Under the pieces are notes generated by a model. The model searched no databases. It was not told the origin of the DNA and saw nothing but the letters and a program-made list of their open reading frames with translations. DNA of 64,000 nucleotides from Sciurus carolinensis (lineage: Eukaryota > Chordata > Mammalia > Rodentia > Sciuridae): contig NC_062224.1 in the NCBI RefSeq assembly GCF_902686445.1, positions 21,059,123 to 21,123,122 on the forward strand. Direction: 5' to 3'. Shown here in pieces: positions 1 to 10,149 of the stretch; the stretch's first letter is position 1; each line of letters opens with the position of its first letter. Position numbers and translations under genes: made by a program.

Positions 1-70
1 TGAGCTTGAAAACCAGAATGTTCCTAAACTCCAGATATCAAAATTTTTGATAGAGCTATAGTAATTAAGA

Positions 71-145
71 CAGTGTAGCTCAGTGGTAGAGTACTTGTCT
101 GGCATGCCTTAGGCCCTGGGTTTGATCCTCAACACTACAAAAATA
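71..145 (+). mobile_element. ID SINE (tRNA-like), + orientation
   Basis: The tRNA-like A box 'tagctcagtggtagag' and B-box region 'gggtttgatcctc' are visible and are followed by an A-rich tail. The roughly 75 bp length fits an ID SINE of the squirrel type. It is a retroposon, not a tRNA gene: there is no cloverleaf or anticodon arm context. Confidence 0.85.
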
Positions 146-184
146 ATTGCTTGACAGTCTAAAACAATGAACCATGTATGTCGT

Positions 185-450
185 TACCAGCTGAATGTTG
201 TGTCCCTTCAAAATCTACATGTCCAGTTCATGTGGTAGTATTGGGAGATGGGGTATCTGGAGATGATTAGGTCACTAGTGAAGAGCCCTCATGAATGGGA
301 TTAGTGCCTCTACAAAAGAGGCCCCAGAGAGCTTCCTTACCCCTTTCACCATGAGAGATTATGGTGAAAAGATCCCATGAACCAGGAAGTGGACCTTCAC
401 CAGACACCAAATCTGCTAGAGTCTTGATATTGGATCTCTATATAAAGAGT
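185..450 (+). mobile_element. MLT1-type MaLR LTR fragment
   Basis: The stretch follows the MLT1 LTR consensus of the ERVL-MaLR class: 'gtcccttcaaaatctacatg', then 'gattaggtcactagtga', 'ccctcatgaatgggattagt', 'cagagagcttccttacccct' and 'accagacaccaaatctgc'. The 3' end with the polyadenylation region is degraded. No internal sequence is attached. Confidence 0.75.
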
Positions 451-579
451 AAACTGAAAACACCTGAAAATTAATGAGATTGTTGTAGAGGCAGAGGGGC
501 TAGAAATTGAGACTGCCTTGAGTGGTACAGGTTGAGGGAATGACAGAAACACAATCTCAAACAATTAAAAAGTCATTAA

Positions 580-660
580 GGGTTGGGCATGTAGCTCAGT
601 GATAGAGCCTGGCCTACCCTGAATGAGGCCCTCGGTTTGTCCTTAGCTCTGTGAAAGCAA
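580..660 (+). mobile_element. ID SINE, diverged
   Basis: 'gggcatgtagctcagtgatagag' gives the A box, and the degraded B-box region 'gaggccctcggtttgtcctt' follows. The short A-rich tail is mutated. It is older than the copy near the left edge. Confidence 0.75.
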
Positions 661-1097
661 GCAACCTAGCAAGGAAGAAAATAATTAGTATTTGATTTGT
701 ATGTGCAAATTCATATAATTTGTTCCTTTTCTTTAAATAGAGTATTAGATAGTTTATAAATTCAGGTCCTCTGCCTTGCTTGTGTGTCTGCTCTGACATT
801 TGGCTCTCCTCTGGGTAGGCTTGCTTCCACTTGAGAGTCCTCTGACACTCTGCAGTTTCTTCAGGATCCTTTTGGTTCTTTTCAACAGATTGAAACTCTC
901 CACACACTAAACCCTTCTCTTTAATATCAAAGCACTGCAGATTCCAATCTTTTTTTAACAGAACCACATTCCCCCAGGTCCGTCTGTCTTGCTCAACTCT
1001 GCTGCTGAACAAGACTGAAACCCTAAGGTTACAGTTTCTTCCCTCTGGCTAATATCAAGAAATCTTTTCCAGTGCTAAGGCTGATTCACTACCCTAT

Positions 1098-1270
1098 CAT
1101 TCTCTAGCTCAGAATCACCCGAAGCCTTTATAGAAACATAGATGGCTAGGCTCTGTTCCCAGGGCTCTTGATGTGTTGCGTCTGGGGTGAGGCCTGGGAA
1201 TTTGCATGTTTTTCAAGACCCCAGGAGAAGCTATGCTGTGGGTCTAGGAGCAACACTTGGAGAACCACTG
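1098..1270 (+). mobile_element. MER5A-type hAT-Charlie DNA transposon fragment
   Basis: The pattern 'agaatcaccc', 'gcttttata', 'ctaggctctgttcccag', 'gcctgggaatttgcatg' and terminal 'cttggagaaccactg' is that of MER5A, a non-autonomous hAT-Charlie element. The right terminal inverted repeat 'agaaccactg' is preserved at 1261-1270. Confidence 0.7.
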
Positions 1271-1549
1271 CTCTGCTCTGTTTCTGGAATTGATCTGTTC
1301 TGTTTTTGTTCCTTCATTGACTCCCTTTTGTCCATAATTCTTTTATAGTTATGTCTTGGCTGGTCTAAGGTGAAACTCAGAAGGAAATGAATGGGAGCAC
1401 TTATATAGCCTTCTGCAAGAGGTAGGCCAAGGACAGAGGGAATTCAAATAAAAATCACAACCACTTTTTTTGTGAGTGGCATGTTATAAAGCACTGGGGA
1501 AGAGAGGTTAGAAAGATGAATCAGTTTCTGCTCTCAAGGAACTTGGCAT

Positions 1550-1759
1550 TTTGCTGGAAGTAGTGGCACACACCTGTAATTCCAGCAATTTGAGAGGCTG
1601 AGGCAGGAGGATTGCAAGTTCAAGGTCAGCCTGAGCAACTTAGAGAGAACTTTAGCACCTTAGCAAGACCTTGTCTCAAGATAAAACATAAAAAGGACCA
1701 GGATGTAGTTCAGTGATAGAGTGTACCTGTATTCAATCAAAAAAAAGGGGAGGGGGGGA
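1550..1759 (+). mobile_element. B1-dID (MEN-type) composite SINE
   Basis: A 7SL-derived B1 unit ('ctgtaattccagcaatttgaga', 'gaggctgaggcaggagga') runs into an ID-type unit ('gatgtagttcagtgatagag') and an A/G-rich tail. The flanks 1536-1549 and about 1760-1773 are similar (about 11 of 14 positions), which is consistent with a decayed target-site duplication. Confidence 0.85.
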
Positions 1760-1773
1760 AAGAAACTTAGGAT

Positions 1774-2490
1774 ATAAAAATGGGATAGACCTGCACGTAA
1801 CTAAATGTAATATAAGGCAGAGTGTATTGTATTATACAACTATAAATTTCAAAGGATACCTGGGATGATAGCAGACATAATTGGTACCCGAAGCTTATTC
1901 CTGAAGTCAACCCAGAGGTCAAGGCCAGAACTCACTTTCAGGGTCATGCAAGTACAAGCTCAGCATTTCCACAATTCTGAGAGTGTGCACCTCCTTAAAT
2001 TTTGGACCCTAAGCACCTCACTTGTCTCCCCTTAGTTACAGCTCTGCCAGAAATTCTAGTACTTTCTGGTGGATTCCAGCATTTTTCTGCATAGGGTTAC
2101 TCTCTGCCACAACACAGTGGTGGGCCTGCATGCCTGGAAGGCCTGAAGTGCTTGCAGAGTTGATGTCCCTGTACAATACTCAACAGTGCAAAAGGTCAGT
2201 AATGGAGTCAAAAGTGCCATGGAAATACAATGCGAAGAGTGCAGACCAAGAAGAGGAGAGAGCCTAAGACCAAAATTTGAGGACTGTCACCAATAAGGGA
2301 TAGTGTCTAGAAAGAGAAGTTTGCAAATCACTGAGAAACAGGTAAGTAGAAAGAACCAGATAAAATAAGACACAGTACTTGTCTTCAAGAAGCCTCCAGA
2401 CTAGTAGGGGAAACCGACTCCATGCTTGAAAACATAAGAAAGCACCAAGTATGTGTTGAGGATAGAATGAGGCAGGAAAAATGAGATAGG
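1774..2490. other. No gene seen; weak L2-like segment
   Basis: No convincing coding sequence. The part around 2360-2440 ('cagtacttgtcttcaagaagcctcc') resembles the antisense L2 motif for 'ccctgccctcaaggagctt'. The rest is unassigned. The 81-codon ORF here has no recognisable similarity. Confidence 0.35.
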
Positions 2491-2499
2491 ACTTGCCTT

Positions 2500-2640
2500 A
2501 ATTTGAACAATATGAGCCTGTTTTCCCATTCAAAAATGGTGAGAGTATTATTGATTTTACAGGGTCTTGGTGAAAATTTAAATAATTCAAGTTCTTAGTG
2601 CAGTTACTGGCTTACACTCAGCAAATTGTCGTTTTTATTG
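2500..2640 (+). mobile_element. MIR SINE, degraded
   Basis: 'gcctgttttcccattcaaaaatggtgagagtatt' and the 3' part with 'ttactggcttacactcagcaaa' follow the MIR core and 3' tail order. The 5' tRNA-like part is absent. Confidence 0.45.
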
Positions 2641-2679
2641 CAATTTCCAGTGTGATGCTGTTGCTACTGTTGACTGTAG

Positions 2680-3180
2680 AAGAGAGAGAGGTAGCTGTGA
2701 GTTGCCATAAGGACTTGAGGAATGATGAGGAATCAGAATGATTACAGGGTCGAGTAGGAGTCATCCTACATTCTGGAACAAAACTTCTGAACAAGGTGAC
2801 TTGTTCAGTGACTGTGCGAGTTCAGGGTGAGTCTGGAGGTCAGTGTACGCAGTTGGAGTTGAGAGATGTTAAGGGTAGGTGGTAGTCACACTGTGAATTT
2901 AGGGGGTAAAATGTTTAGTGTAGTTAATTCAGGACCTCTGCAGATTTATGACAGAAGCTAACATAAATAAAAGCAATTTGTTGGTGAGATTAATTTATAA
3001 GTTGAGAGTGGTAGCAGGGAAAAGGTAGCTCAGTATCTCAAATATGAGTAAGTGCTAGGGCAATTGCACTAATGGAAAGAAAAGAGAACACTGAAGATAG
3101 AGTCAGAAGAAAGGCAGGGATGGGAGGGGGGCAGCCCTGTTCTTCATCCCTGGTTTCAAGGCTGGGTTTCTTAAAGAACA
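2680..3180. other. Unassigned sequence, no gene seen
   Basis: Moderately purine-rich unique-looking sequence. No ORF of note and no repeat I can name. Confidence 0.4.
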
Positions 3181-3184
3181 ATTA

Positions 3185-3567
3185 TATTAATCAGCTGCCA
3201 TAACAAAATACCACAGTGTGGACAGCTTAAACAACAGAAATTTATTTTCTTATAGTGTTCGAAACCAGAAGTCCAAGAGCAAGGTGCCAGCAGGGCTGGT
3301 TTCTGGTAAGACTTCTCTTCTAGTGAGTTGCCTTCTCTCTGGGTCCTTGCATGACCTTTCCTCTGTAGTGAGAGTGGGATCTCAGATGTCTGTTCCTCTT
3401 CTTATAAGGAAATAAGACCTATCCATTTAGGGTCACATTCTTATGACCTCTTTTAATCTGTAGGTTAAAAGTTCTTTAACCTACAGGACCTATCTCCAAA
3501 TACAGTCACAAGGGGAGTTAGGGTTTCAACCTGTGACTCGGGAGGACACGTTTCAGTCCCTCACAGG
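3185..3567 (-). mobile_element. MLT1-type MaLR LTR, antisense
   Basis: This reads as the reverse complement of the MLT1 LTR: 'gctgccataacaaaatacca', 'taaacaacagaaatttattt' (antisense polyadenylation region), 'ggtgccagcagggctggttt' and 'ctatctccaaatacagtcac' near the far end. A 65-codon ORF inside it is fortuitous. Confidence 0.75.
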
Positions 3568-3639
3568 GCTACAATGAGACCTGGGGAATACAAAGTTTGA
3601 GCTAATGGGAGTCTTACACATGATGGCGTTATTCATCCT

Positions 3640-3930
3640 GGCTTTGGACATGATGGATAGTTAAGTGATAGCTATCCAATAGAACACTCAGTGCAGAACT
3701 ACAGATAGTACCAAACCCTATATATACTACGTTCTTTCCTGTGCATGTTGTATGTAACATTATTCATTATGATAGCCATTAGTCATATATGGCCCCTGAG
3801 CATTTAAATGTGGCTTGTGAGACTGGCAGAGGGAAGTTAAAATTTTACATACTTTTGGTTAAATTCAAACTCCATTGGACATTGTGAGTTATAACTACAA
3901 GAACTTTGGGCAAAGAGATTCTGTCCATAA
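3640..3930. mobile_element. Old DNA-transposon fragments (hAT-like and Tigger-like)
   Basis: About 3690-3755 carries 'ccaaaccctatatatactac', which matches the pattern of the Tigger-type element seen whole further right. About 3770-3900 ('agccattagtcatatatggc', 'catttaaatgtggcttgtga') resembles the dispersed hAT-Charlie pattern around 'ccacatgtggctattgagca'. Both are short and diverged, so the family names are tentative. Confidence 0.4.
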
Positions 3931-3964
3931 CTAGAGGTCTAAGACTCCTTTTAAGAAATAGTAG

Positions 3965-4130
3965 AGTCTGAGTGGACCAGAGCAAGGCACTTCACCTCTC
4001 TGTGCTTTAGTTTCCTCCTTTATAAAAAGAGGATGATGACAGAATCTGTCTCAGAAAGTTGTTGAGAAGATTAAGTGAGACAACATGTAAAGTACCAGCA
4101 GAGCCCTGGCCTACAATACACGTTATTTAA
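3965..4130 (+). mobile_element. MIR SINE fragment
   Basis: 'cttcacctctctgtgctttagtttcctcc' followed by 'gaggatgatgacagaatc' and 'gttgttgagaagattaagtg' is the MIR core and 3' region in order. Confidence 0.65.
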
Positions 4131-4184
4131 ATTTTATTTTAAAAAAAGATAACTTCTCTTGCTTCCAATCCTGTTCCTCTACCT

Positions 4185-4429
4185 GTATTCCTGATCTGAT
4201 CTAGTAGCATAGCCTTTGACCTAATTACTTTTTTAAAAACCCTGAGTCATTTTCGATTTCTTCCTCTTCGTTTACCATATCAGATAATTCACCAAGCGTT
4301 ATCAATTCTAGCTCTCCGTGGTCTTTCACATTTAACCACCTCTTGCTGCCCGTTACTCAGGTTTCGTATTTGCCGTACTCAATTTAATAACAGCAGTTTA
4401 TTTGGTCTCCCAGTTTAAGTCTTAGATTG
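4185..4429 (+). mobile_element. L2 LINE fragment
   Basis: 'gatttcttcctcttcgtttacc', 'caccaagcgttatcaattct' and 'ggtctcccagttta' follow the order of an L2 non-LTR element 3' region. Diverged, with no usable reading frame. Confidence 0.4.
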
Positions 4430-4695
4430 GTTGGCCCCATTGCTTTGGGCCTCCGGTAGCACCTCCTGGCGACAGTGTGTGGTCAAGCAAAACTGCTCAC
4501 CTGCTAGTCAGGGAGCAAAGAAAAGAGAGAAGAAGGGACTGGGGTCCACAGTCCTCTTCAAGAGCAGACCCCCATGACCTAAAGACCTACCACCAGGCTC
4601 CACCTCTTAAAGGTTCTACCACCTTCCAGTAGCACCACTCTGGGGAACAAGCCTTTGAACTCACAGGTCTCTGAGGGACAGTTAAGACCCAATCT
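4430..4695 (-). mobile_element. MaLR LTR fragment, antisense
   Basis: 'ccattgctttgggcctc', 'gaagggactggggtccacag', 'ccatgacctaaagacctacc' and 'ctccacctcttaaaggttc' are the reverse complement of the same LTR type found in sense at 55.1-55.5 kb and antisense at 50.6-50.95 kb. Partial at both ends. Confidence 0.6.
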
Positions 4696-4769
4696 GTGAC
4701 TTCCTTTGCTGCTCACTTCCTTTCCACTTTCACTGGTACCATGGTCATGTTGAGCTTTCTGTCAAAAAT

Positions 4770-4782
4770 ATCTCCACTTTTG
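4770..4782 (+). repeat. Target-site duplication, left copy
   Basis: 'atctccacttttg' occurs here and again at 4932-4944, exactly flanking the ID insertion. Thirteen identical bases mark this as a fairly recent retroposition. Confidence 0.85.
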
Positions 4783-4931
4783 GGCTGGGGAGATAGCTCA
4801 GTTGGTAGAGTGCTCACCTCGCAAGCACAAGGCCCTGGGTTCAATCCCCAGCACCACAAAAAAAAAAAAAAATATATATATATATTTATATATATAATAA
4901 TATATATATATATATAATTATATATATATAA
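4783..4931 (+). mobile_element. Young ID SINE with expanded A/TA tail
   Basis: A nearly intact ID unit ('gctggggagatagctcagttggtagagtg', 'ccctgggttcaatccccagcacc') has an A run followed by about 60 bp of TA-rich microsatellite. It is bounded by the perfect 13 bp duplication, so the A/TA tract is the expanded tail of the SINE and not a separate repeat. Confidence 0.9.
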
Positions 4932-4977
4932 ATCTCCACTTTTGATGTGTATGCCAAGCCTGCTCATTCTCTGGGGT

Positions 4978-5612
4978 GGCACAATAGTTCCCCTTGACCC
5001 ACAGGGACCCACAGTGGGTGTCTGAAACCTAAAATAGTACCAACCCCTACCTATACAACATTTTCTCCTATACCTACAAACCCATGATGAAATTAATTTG
5101 TAAATTGGGCCCAGTAAGAGAGTAATAGCAATCACTGGTAATAAAAGCGAAGAATTCTGACAATATACCATAGTTACCGTATCTTATTGTATTGTAGTCC
5201 TCTTTCTTGAGATGCTGTGAGGTGATACAATGCCTAAGCGATAAGAGGAAGTGGGGTGAATGGCATAGGCATTGTGTCATAGCATTAAGCTACTGTTCAT
5301 CTTCTCCATTGATCCCCAGGAAGCTGTCTGAGTAGTTGATGAAATCTCCCACCATCCCACTCCCTCCCACTCAGGACGTGAATCATCCACTCTAGGCATA
5401 CTACCCACCGTAAGTCACTTAAGAGCTGCCGAGGTCATCAGATTGATTGTCATGACAGCATAGTGCTTGTGCTCAAGTGACCCTCAGAATGACACACAAC
5501 TTAAAATTTATAAATGGTTTCTTTCTGGAATTTTCCATTAAATATTTTTGAACCACAGTCGACCATGGATAACAGCAACCACAGAAAACAAAACGACAGT
5601 CAGGGGAAGGTG
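4978..5612 (+). mobile_element. Non-autonomous Tigger-type (TcMar) DNA transposon
   Basis: The left end 'caatagttccccttgacccac' and 'agtgggtgtctgaaacct', the middle 'tgaggtgatacaatgcctaa' with 'gcataggcattgtgtcatag', and the right end 'gaattttccattaaatattt' with 'accacagtcgaccatggataac' follow the order of a mammalian Tigger-derived element of about 630 bp. There is no transposase frame. A 152-codon antisense ORF crossing the ID and this element is accidental. Confidence 0.7.
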
Positions 5613-5644
5613 GAATATTTGTAAACTGTAGGTCACTTTGCATC

Positions 5645-5800
5645 CTTCGCCTAGCAGTTTCTTTCTGCAGACAGGATTAAGTTGATATTCTTCAGCCTAA
5701 GACTCAAGGCCCTTCACAATAGGACCCCAACCTATCTCTCCGTTTGGAATCTGTTTTCATCTTTCACTTTTCACTTCAAACCAAGAATACACAAATAAGA
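5645..5800 (+). mobile_element. L2 LINE fragment
   Basis: 'gactcaaggcccttcacaat' and 'ggaccccaacctatctctcc' match the L2 pattern around 'caaggccctccatgatctgg'. Short and diverged. Confidence 0.5.
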
Positions 5801-7419
5801 ATCAATGCATTTAAAATTTTCAAATGAACAATTATCTTATGACTGTATGTGAGGACCTGGTAGACGGAAGCAAACTTTTCATTTGGTTCCTGGAAAAAGG
5901 AAAACTCTTTCATCGAGCCTTGCAGAAAGACGCCTCAGTGGTCCCTCCTGTAATTAGGAGAGTCTTGCATCTTCATTTGCCCAGGATAATCCTTATTTAT
6001 ACTTATCAATCCTGTATAATTTTTAAGAGTTCCACATTTCACTCTCAGAAGTACCCTAACTCAGACACTAAGTCACAGGGTTGTAACCTGCCCCTCCCCA
6101 CCTCCCACCGTATAAGCCAGTCTGAAGAGACCAAGATGGCAGCAGGATGATCATCCTCCATTCTTTCCATCCAGCTTAGCACGTGGTTTGCTCTTGGAGT
6201 CGCTCTTCACTTGTCAGCATCTCCTACTTCCAAAAAGAACCACTCCAGGGCTGCTGAGTCCTTGTGGAAGTCTCTCTTCCAGGGTATTGCTTCATATTTC
6301 CCTAGTCACTTTATTAAAAATCGCTCCATGGCCTTGTTCCCTGAACCTAGTTGATTAAACAAACTAATAGCTAAAAAGTGGCTAGATGTGCCACCTTCTC
6401 AGAGAGCATTTATGAATTTTAAAAGGACCTGAAGAGCCCTGACCAAAGGAATGACTAATGGAGGAATTTTAGGAGAACTGTGTAGGTGTCAGCAGTGTCA
6501 TTAAAGCGATGCATCAGAGGCCAGGGATGGCGTGAGGGACCAGGGATGACGTGAGCCATTGCTCACACCTCTGACCGACAGGAGCAGAATGAGAGTGAAA
6601 GAAATAGGGGAGGTGGAAGGTGGGAGGGAAGCACATAAGTAATGGATGACCTTGGAGAATAAGAGCAATGTGAAAATTAAAGAATGATTCAGGGAAATTA
6701 CAGCTGGGGACTCTCTTGGCATGCATTTGAAAGTGAATACAGAAAGAAAACCATCAGGAGAGGCAGAGAATACACTAGCTATTACAAAGAGCGAGCAGTG
6801 TTCTAGCCAAGTCTAGCCAGGCAATCCCAGCACAGGATATTGAGAGCAATTGCCTGGGACTCCCAGGCTCACCTCTCTCTGCTCAGGACTGAGGGATGCT
6901 CCAGAAACAGAACTAGGCTTTCAGTTTCCTAGGCAATTCTGGCCAGGAGAAATAGAAAAAAGCCTCAGATGGAAAAACAAAGAGGTGACTTTAGTTAAGA
7001 AAGTATTTTAAAAGTCCCAGAAAGGGGGATGAAAAGACAGAATAAATCCTGTTTGGGGAAGACATTACAGACTGAGTTAAGACAAGAGAACAAAACTTCT
7101 CAGAGTCTGGATTAAGAAGGACAACCCTAAAGGGAAAAATGGAACTATATCTCAGAGGAAATTGCATAGGGATGTGATCCCTTCCTTCAAAAGGAGAATC
7201 TCAGCTGTAAGCAAGAGAGTGAAATAAAACAAGAATAAATGCCATTTTTGAATTTTGTATTGACAGAGACTTAAAATCAAAGAGAAAATAGTAAGGTTTG
7301 TGAGGAAGGCTTAAATGTATAATCATATAGTACATATGAACTTATAAATAGAAGTAAGATTTGACAATAAGTATCAAAAACTTAGATGTTTATATAAAAA
7401 GAAGTAATCAAAAATATAC
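5801..7419. other. Unassigned region, no gene seen
   Basis: About 1.6 kb of mostly unique-looking sequence. The 108-codon ORF at 5824-6150 and the 70-73-codon ORFs near 6.5-6.7 kb match no protein I recognise and have no splice or poly(A) context that I can support. A weak purine-rich bias runs through 6.9-7.3 kb. Confidence 0.4.
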
Positions 7420-7620
7420 AAAAAACAGTCTACTGCAAAGATACTTATGTTGGTGTTATTTACAATGGTAAAAATAAGAACAGCACTAAATAAACAATAT
7501 TAAAGAGTTTATTTAATAAATTTTGGGGCATACAATAAAATATCCTACTATCAAAAGTCGTAAGAAATATGAACATGAAGAATGTTCATATTGTATTTAA
7601 ATTTTAAAGAACTTTATAAG
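7420..7620 (+). mobile_element. Old L1 (L1ME-type) 3' fragment
   Basis: 'gttatttacaatggtaaaaa' followed by 'ggggcatacaataaaatatcctactatc' resembles the L1ME 3' pattern in which a 'caataggggattggtta' block is followed by 'gaatactatgcagcc'. Strongly decayed. Confidence 0.35.
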
Positions 7621-7628
7621 GACTTTAT

Positions 7629-7690
7629 AGAAAGCTCAGTAGTAGAGGTATCTTGTTTAACATGTACAAGTTAAAAAAAAAAGAAAAAAA
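7629..7690 (+). mobile_element. Degraded ID SINE
   Basis: 'aagctcagtagtagaggtatcttgtttaa' corresponds to the ID A-box half, and an A-rich tail follows directly. The B-box half is missing. Confidence 0.5.
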
Positions 7691-7852
7691 AATTTATAGA
7701 ATAGTACTTACATATGATTTTACTTCTCAAAGTATGTATGTATAGAGAAAAAATAAAATTTTATAGAAACTATATGGATAAGACTTGTGCATATATATAC
7801 ATATATAGAGATAGATACAGGTATACAGAAAACTGGTTCAGTGGTTATATTT

Positions 7853-7972
7853 TCCTTTTTTCTCTTTTTTTTGTTTGTTTTTGTTTTCATTTTGAGACAG
7901 AGTCTCCCCAAGTTTCCCAGGTTGGCCTCAAATTGTATTCTTCCTGCCTCAGCCTCCTGAGTAGCTGGGATT
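7853..7972 (-). mobile_element. B1-type SINE fragment, antisense
   Basis: A T-rich antisense tail leads into 'ttttgagacagagtctcc', 'ggttggcctcaaattgtatt' and 'cctgcctcagcctcctgagt', the reverse complement of a 7SL-derived SINE. It stops before the 5' end of the unit, so it is truncated, and no ID half is attached. Confidence 0.75.
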
Positions 7973-8294
7973 CAGTCTGGTTTGGTTTTAAGTTGAACTT
8001 GTTCACTGTGGACAAGTTTACTACTGTAGGTCTTGTTGTGCTGAGGTCCCTTGTGCCCAGGACTTGGACATGCTGCTCCCTCCGCCTAGTCTGTTCTCCC
8101 CACCCATACCACACTCTGTCTCCTGGGTAAGCTCCAATCATTCTTCAGAGGACATCAGAATGACACCTTCTTTATGGAAACCTCCCCAACCCCTGCTCTG
8201 GACTGCTTGCTCTTATGAGCGCACTTGGACTATTCCTCTTTCTTTGGGACATCTCAGTTTGCAGTAATTCACGTGTTCATCAGTATAATTTTTT
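7973..8294. other. Unassigned, no gene seen
   Basis: A pyrimidine-rich stretch around 8060-8200 ('ctgctccctccgcctag', 'ttatggaaacctccccaa') could be the upstream part of the L2 fragment that follows. Overlapping ORFs of 67-138 codons match nothing I know. Confidence 0.3.
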
Positions 8295-8475
8295 TTTAAC
8301 CTATCTGACACTCTCGCTTGAAGGTAAGCTATACCAAAGCCCAGACCATATTTTATTTTGCTCACTGTCATGTTATTATAGCGGTACCTGGCACATGGTT
8401 TCTGTTAAAAAATATTGATTGAATGAATGAATATTTGAATATTTGCATTTGAATGAATGAATAAATAAATGAGCA
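8295..8475 (+). mobile_element. L2 LINE 3' end with TGAA repeat
   Basis: 'ggtacctggcacatggtttctgtt' followed by 'attgattgaatgaatgaata' is the classic L2 3' terminus, which ends in a TGAATGAA tail. The tail has grown into an imperfect (TGAA)n and (AATA)n tract at about 8416-8471. Confidence 0.65.
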
Positions 8476-8644
8476 TTAAGACTTACCATAACTTGATATC
8501 CCTGAAATCTTCTAAATTTAATAATTATTAAAACTGGTAAAAACCAATGTAAATCCTTTTGATTTACATCAAAAGTCTAGAGTCAAATAGGATTCACCAC
8601 CCAATGGCACACATACCTAACAGGCAACACACATTTACTTCTTA

Positions 8645-8935
8645 CCTACTATTATAGTGTAAAGGTTAAGATCATAGGCTTTACAGTCAGTGACCTGGTC
8701 AATAATTGCTAATAAAGACATATCCATGTAGTTTCTCCTCAACATCAGCTAGCCAATAGACATAAATATCAGTTAATGAACAGCTCTGTTTACCCATCAG
8801 ATAACATAACTTTTAATAGCACATGTCTCAAGCAGTTATTGGGAGAACTAAGTTAATACAAATAACTCACAGAGCCTGATGCATGGCCACAGTGTATGGA
8901 ATCAGTGAGTATTAATTATTGTTATCATTACTACC
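8645..8935 (+). mobile_element. MIR SINE interrupted by foreign segment
   Basis: The 5' half ('gtgtaaaggttaagatcataggctttacagtcag', up to about 8700) and the 3' half ('gtttacccatcagataac', 'ctcacagagcctgatgcatgg', from about 8785) are both recognisable. About 80 bp between them is not MIR. It contains the 59 bp segment that recurs at 9271-9329. Confidence 0.55.
8714..8772 (+). repeat. 59 bp dispersed direct repeat, copy A
   Basis: Aligns without gaps to 9271-9329 at about 51 of 59 positions. The last 39 bases, which contain 'aacatcagctagccaat', differ at one position only. It sits inside a MIR whose middle part is missing. Confidence 0.8.
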
Positions 8936-9035
8936 AATGTTTTTTTATGAAATCCCTGATACCATAGAGTACAGAGATCAATGATAAATCAGACGAGGCA
9001 TTTTCCTTCGAGAGCCTGGAGTCAAGAAGATTATA

Positions 9036-9270
9036 TTTAATGGTTAACATTATGTGTCAATTTGACTGGGCCAGACTAAACTTTATTTATGGGTGTACTT
9101 TTAAATCAGTTTTCAGATGAGATTAAGTATTTGAATCCAGTGAATTCAGGAAGTAGATCCTCCCTACTGTGGGTGGGCATAATCCAATCTGTTGAGGGCC
9201 TGAATAAAACAAAATCTAGAGGAAGAAAGAGTTTGACCCCTCCTCCATTTGGAAAAGATTCACATAAAGC
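9036..9270 (-). mobile_element. MLT2-type ERVL LTR fragment, antisense
   Basis: 'ggttaacattatgtgtcaat' with 'ttgactgggcc', 'ttcagatgagattaagtatttg', 'gtgggtgggcataatccaat' and 'gggcctgaataaaacaaaa' are the reverse complement of the 3' part of an MLT2 LTR. The remaining part of the LTR is not recognisable beyond this point. Confidence 0.6.
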
Positions 9271-9329
9271 AAAGACATCTCCGTACAGGATCTCCTCAAC
9301 ATCAGCTAGCCAATGGACATAAATATCAG
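9271..9329 (+). repeat. 59 bp dispersed direct repeat, copy B
   Basis: Partner of 8714-8772, 557 bp away and in the same orientation. It lies at the edge of the recognisable MLT2 sequence. Confidence 0.8.
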
Positions 9330-10149
9330 ACTCAGAACATACTTCTGGCTGACCAACCATTGTTTGCACTTCTACAGAAAATATTCTTGTTTTTCTAAAC
9401 AATCTTGAAAAGGGAGCATTCCTCATACCCATGTTATTGTGTTATTCTGTTATTCCAACCTAATAGAAATTAGAAACTGCTCCTTATTTTGCTTAGCAGT
9501 GGCAATTATTTGTCAAGATAAGTTCCCACCAGAAAAAAAATGATTATTGCCCAATTCCACATTCATCATGACTGAGTAATTTTTTGAAAGACTTAAAGAA
9601 GTATTGCTTCCTACACACCAATGGGAGTCTATGTATACATTTTCTCTTTCCTTATAACTATCAGCAACAATCAACAAAGGACCATTTTCATGCAATATTG
9701 CATATGGGCAGATAGTCCCACAGGATTTACTCTTTCTCTGAATACCTACCACTACCCCATGACCCCCACTCACACCCCACCCCCATTCCTCTCCATTCTG
9801 GAAAAACCCATTTATCATGCTCCAAAAGTTTAGCACATCAGTTCTCAGAGTGAAACAACAGAGCAGCATGTGTCAGCTGGTGGACAGAAAGGAAGGTCAC
9901 ATCCAAACAGGGCACAGCACATTTTAGAGTTTAAGTAGATTTGAACCATAGTATCTCAAATAGGCATAAAGGAAAATATGCAGTTTTAATCCATTAAATT
10001 CTCAACTGATAGACTGATAGACTGATTGAACATCTTAAAAGAGAGACTTAGGTTTCTTTTCCATAGTTCTGAGGATTAGCAGACAGCATGTAAGAAAAAA
10101 GAGAGAGAGAGAGAGAATTCTTGACAAAGGTATCGATGAGCTACTTCCC
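9330..10149. other. Unassigned, no gene seen; short GA repeat
   Basis: No repeat family recognised. A short (GA)n tract lies at about 10099-10116. The antisense 118-codon and 108-codon ORFs have no known similarity. Confidence 0.4.

Noticed and set aside
4783..4870. tRNA-like A and B boxes in ID elements
   Set aside because: They are SINE internal promoters with A tails and target duplications, not tRNA genes.
4713..5171. 152-codon minus-strand ORF
   Set aside because: It runs through the TA tail, the ID SINE and the Tigger element, so it is a chance frame across repeats.
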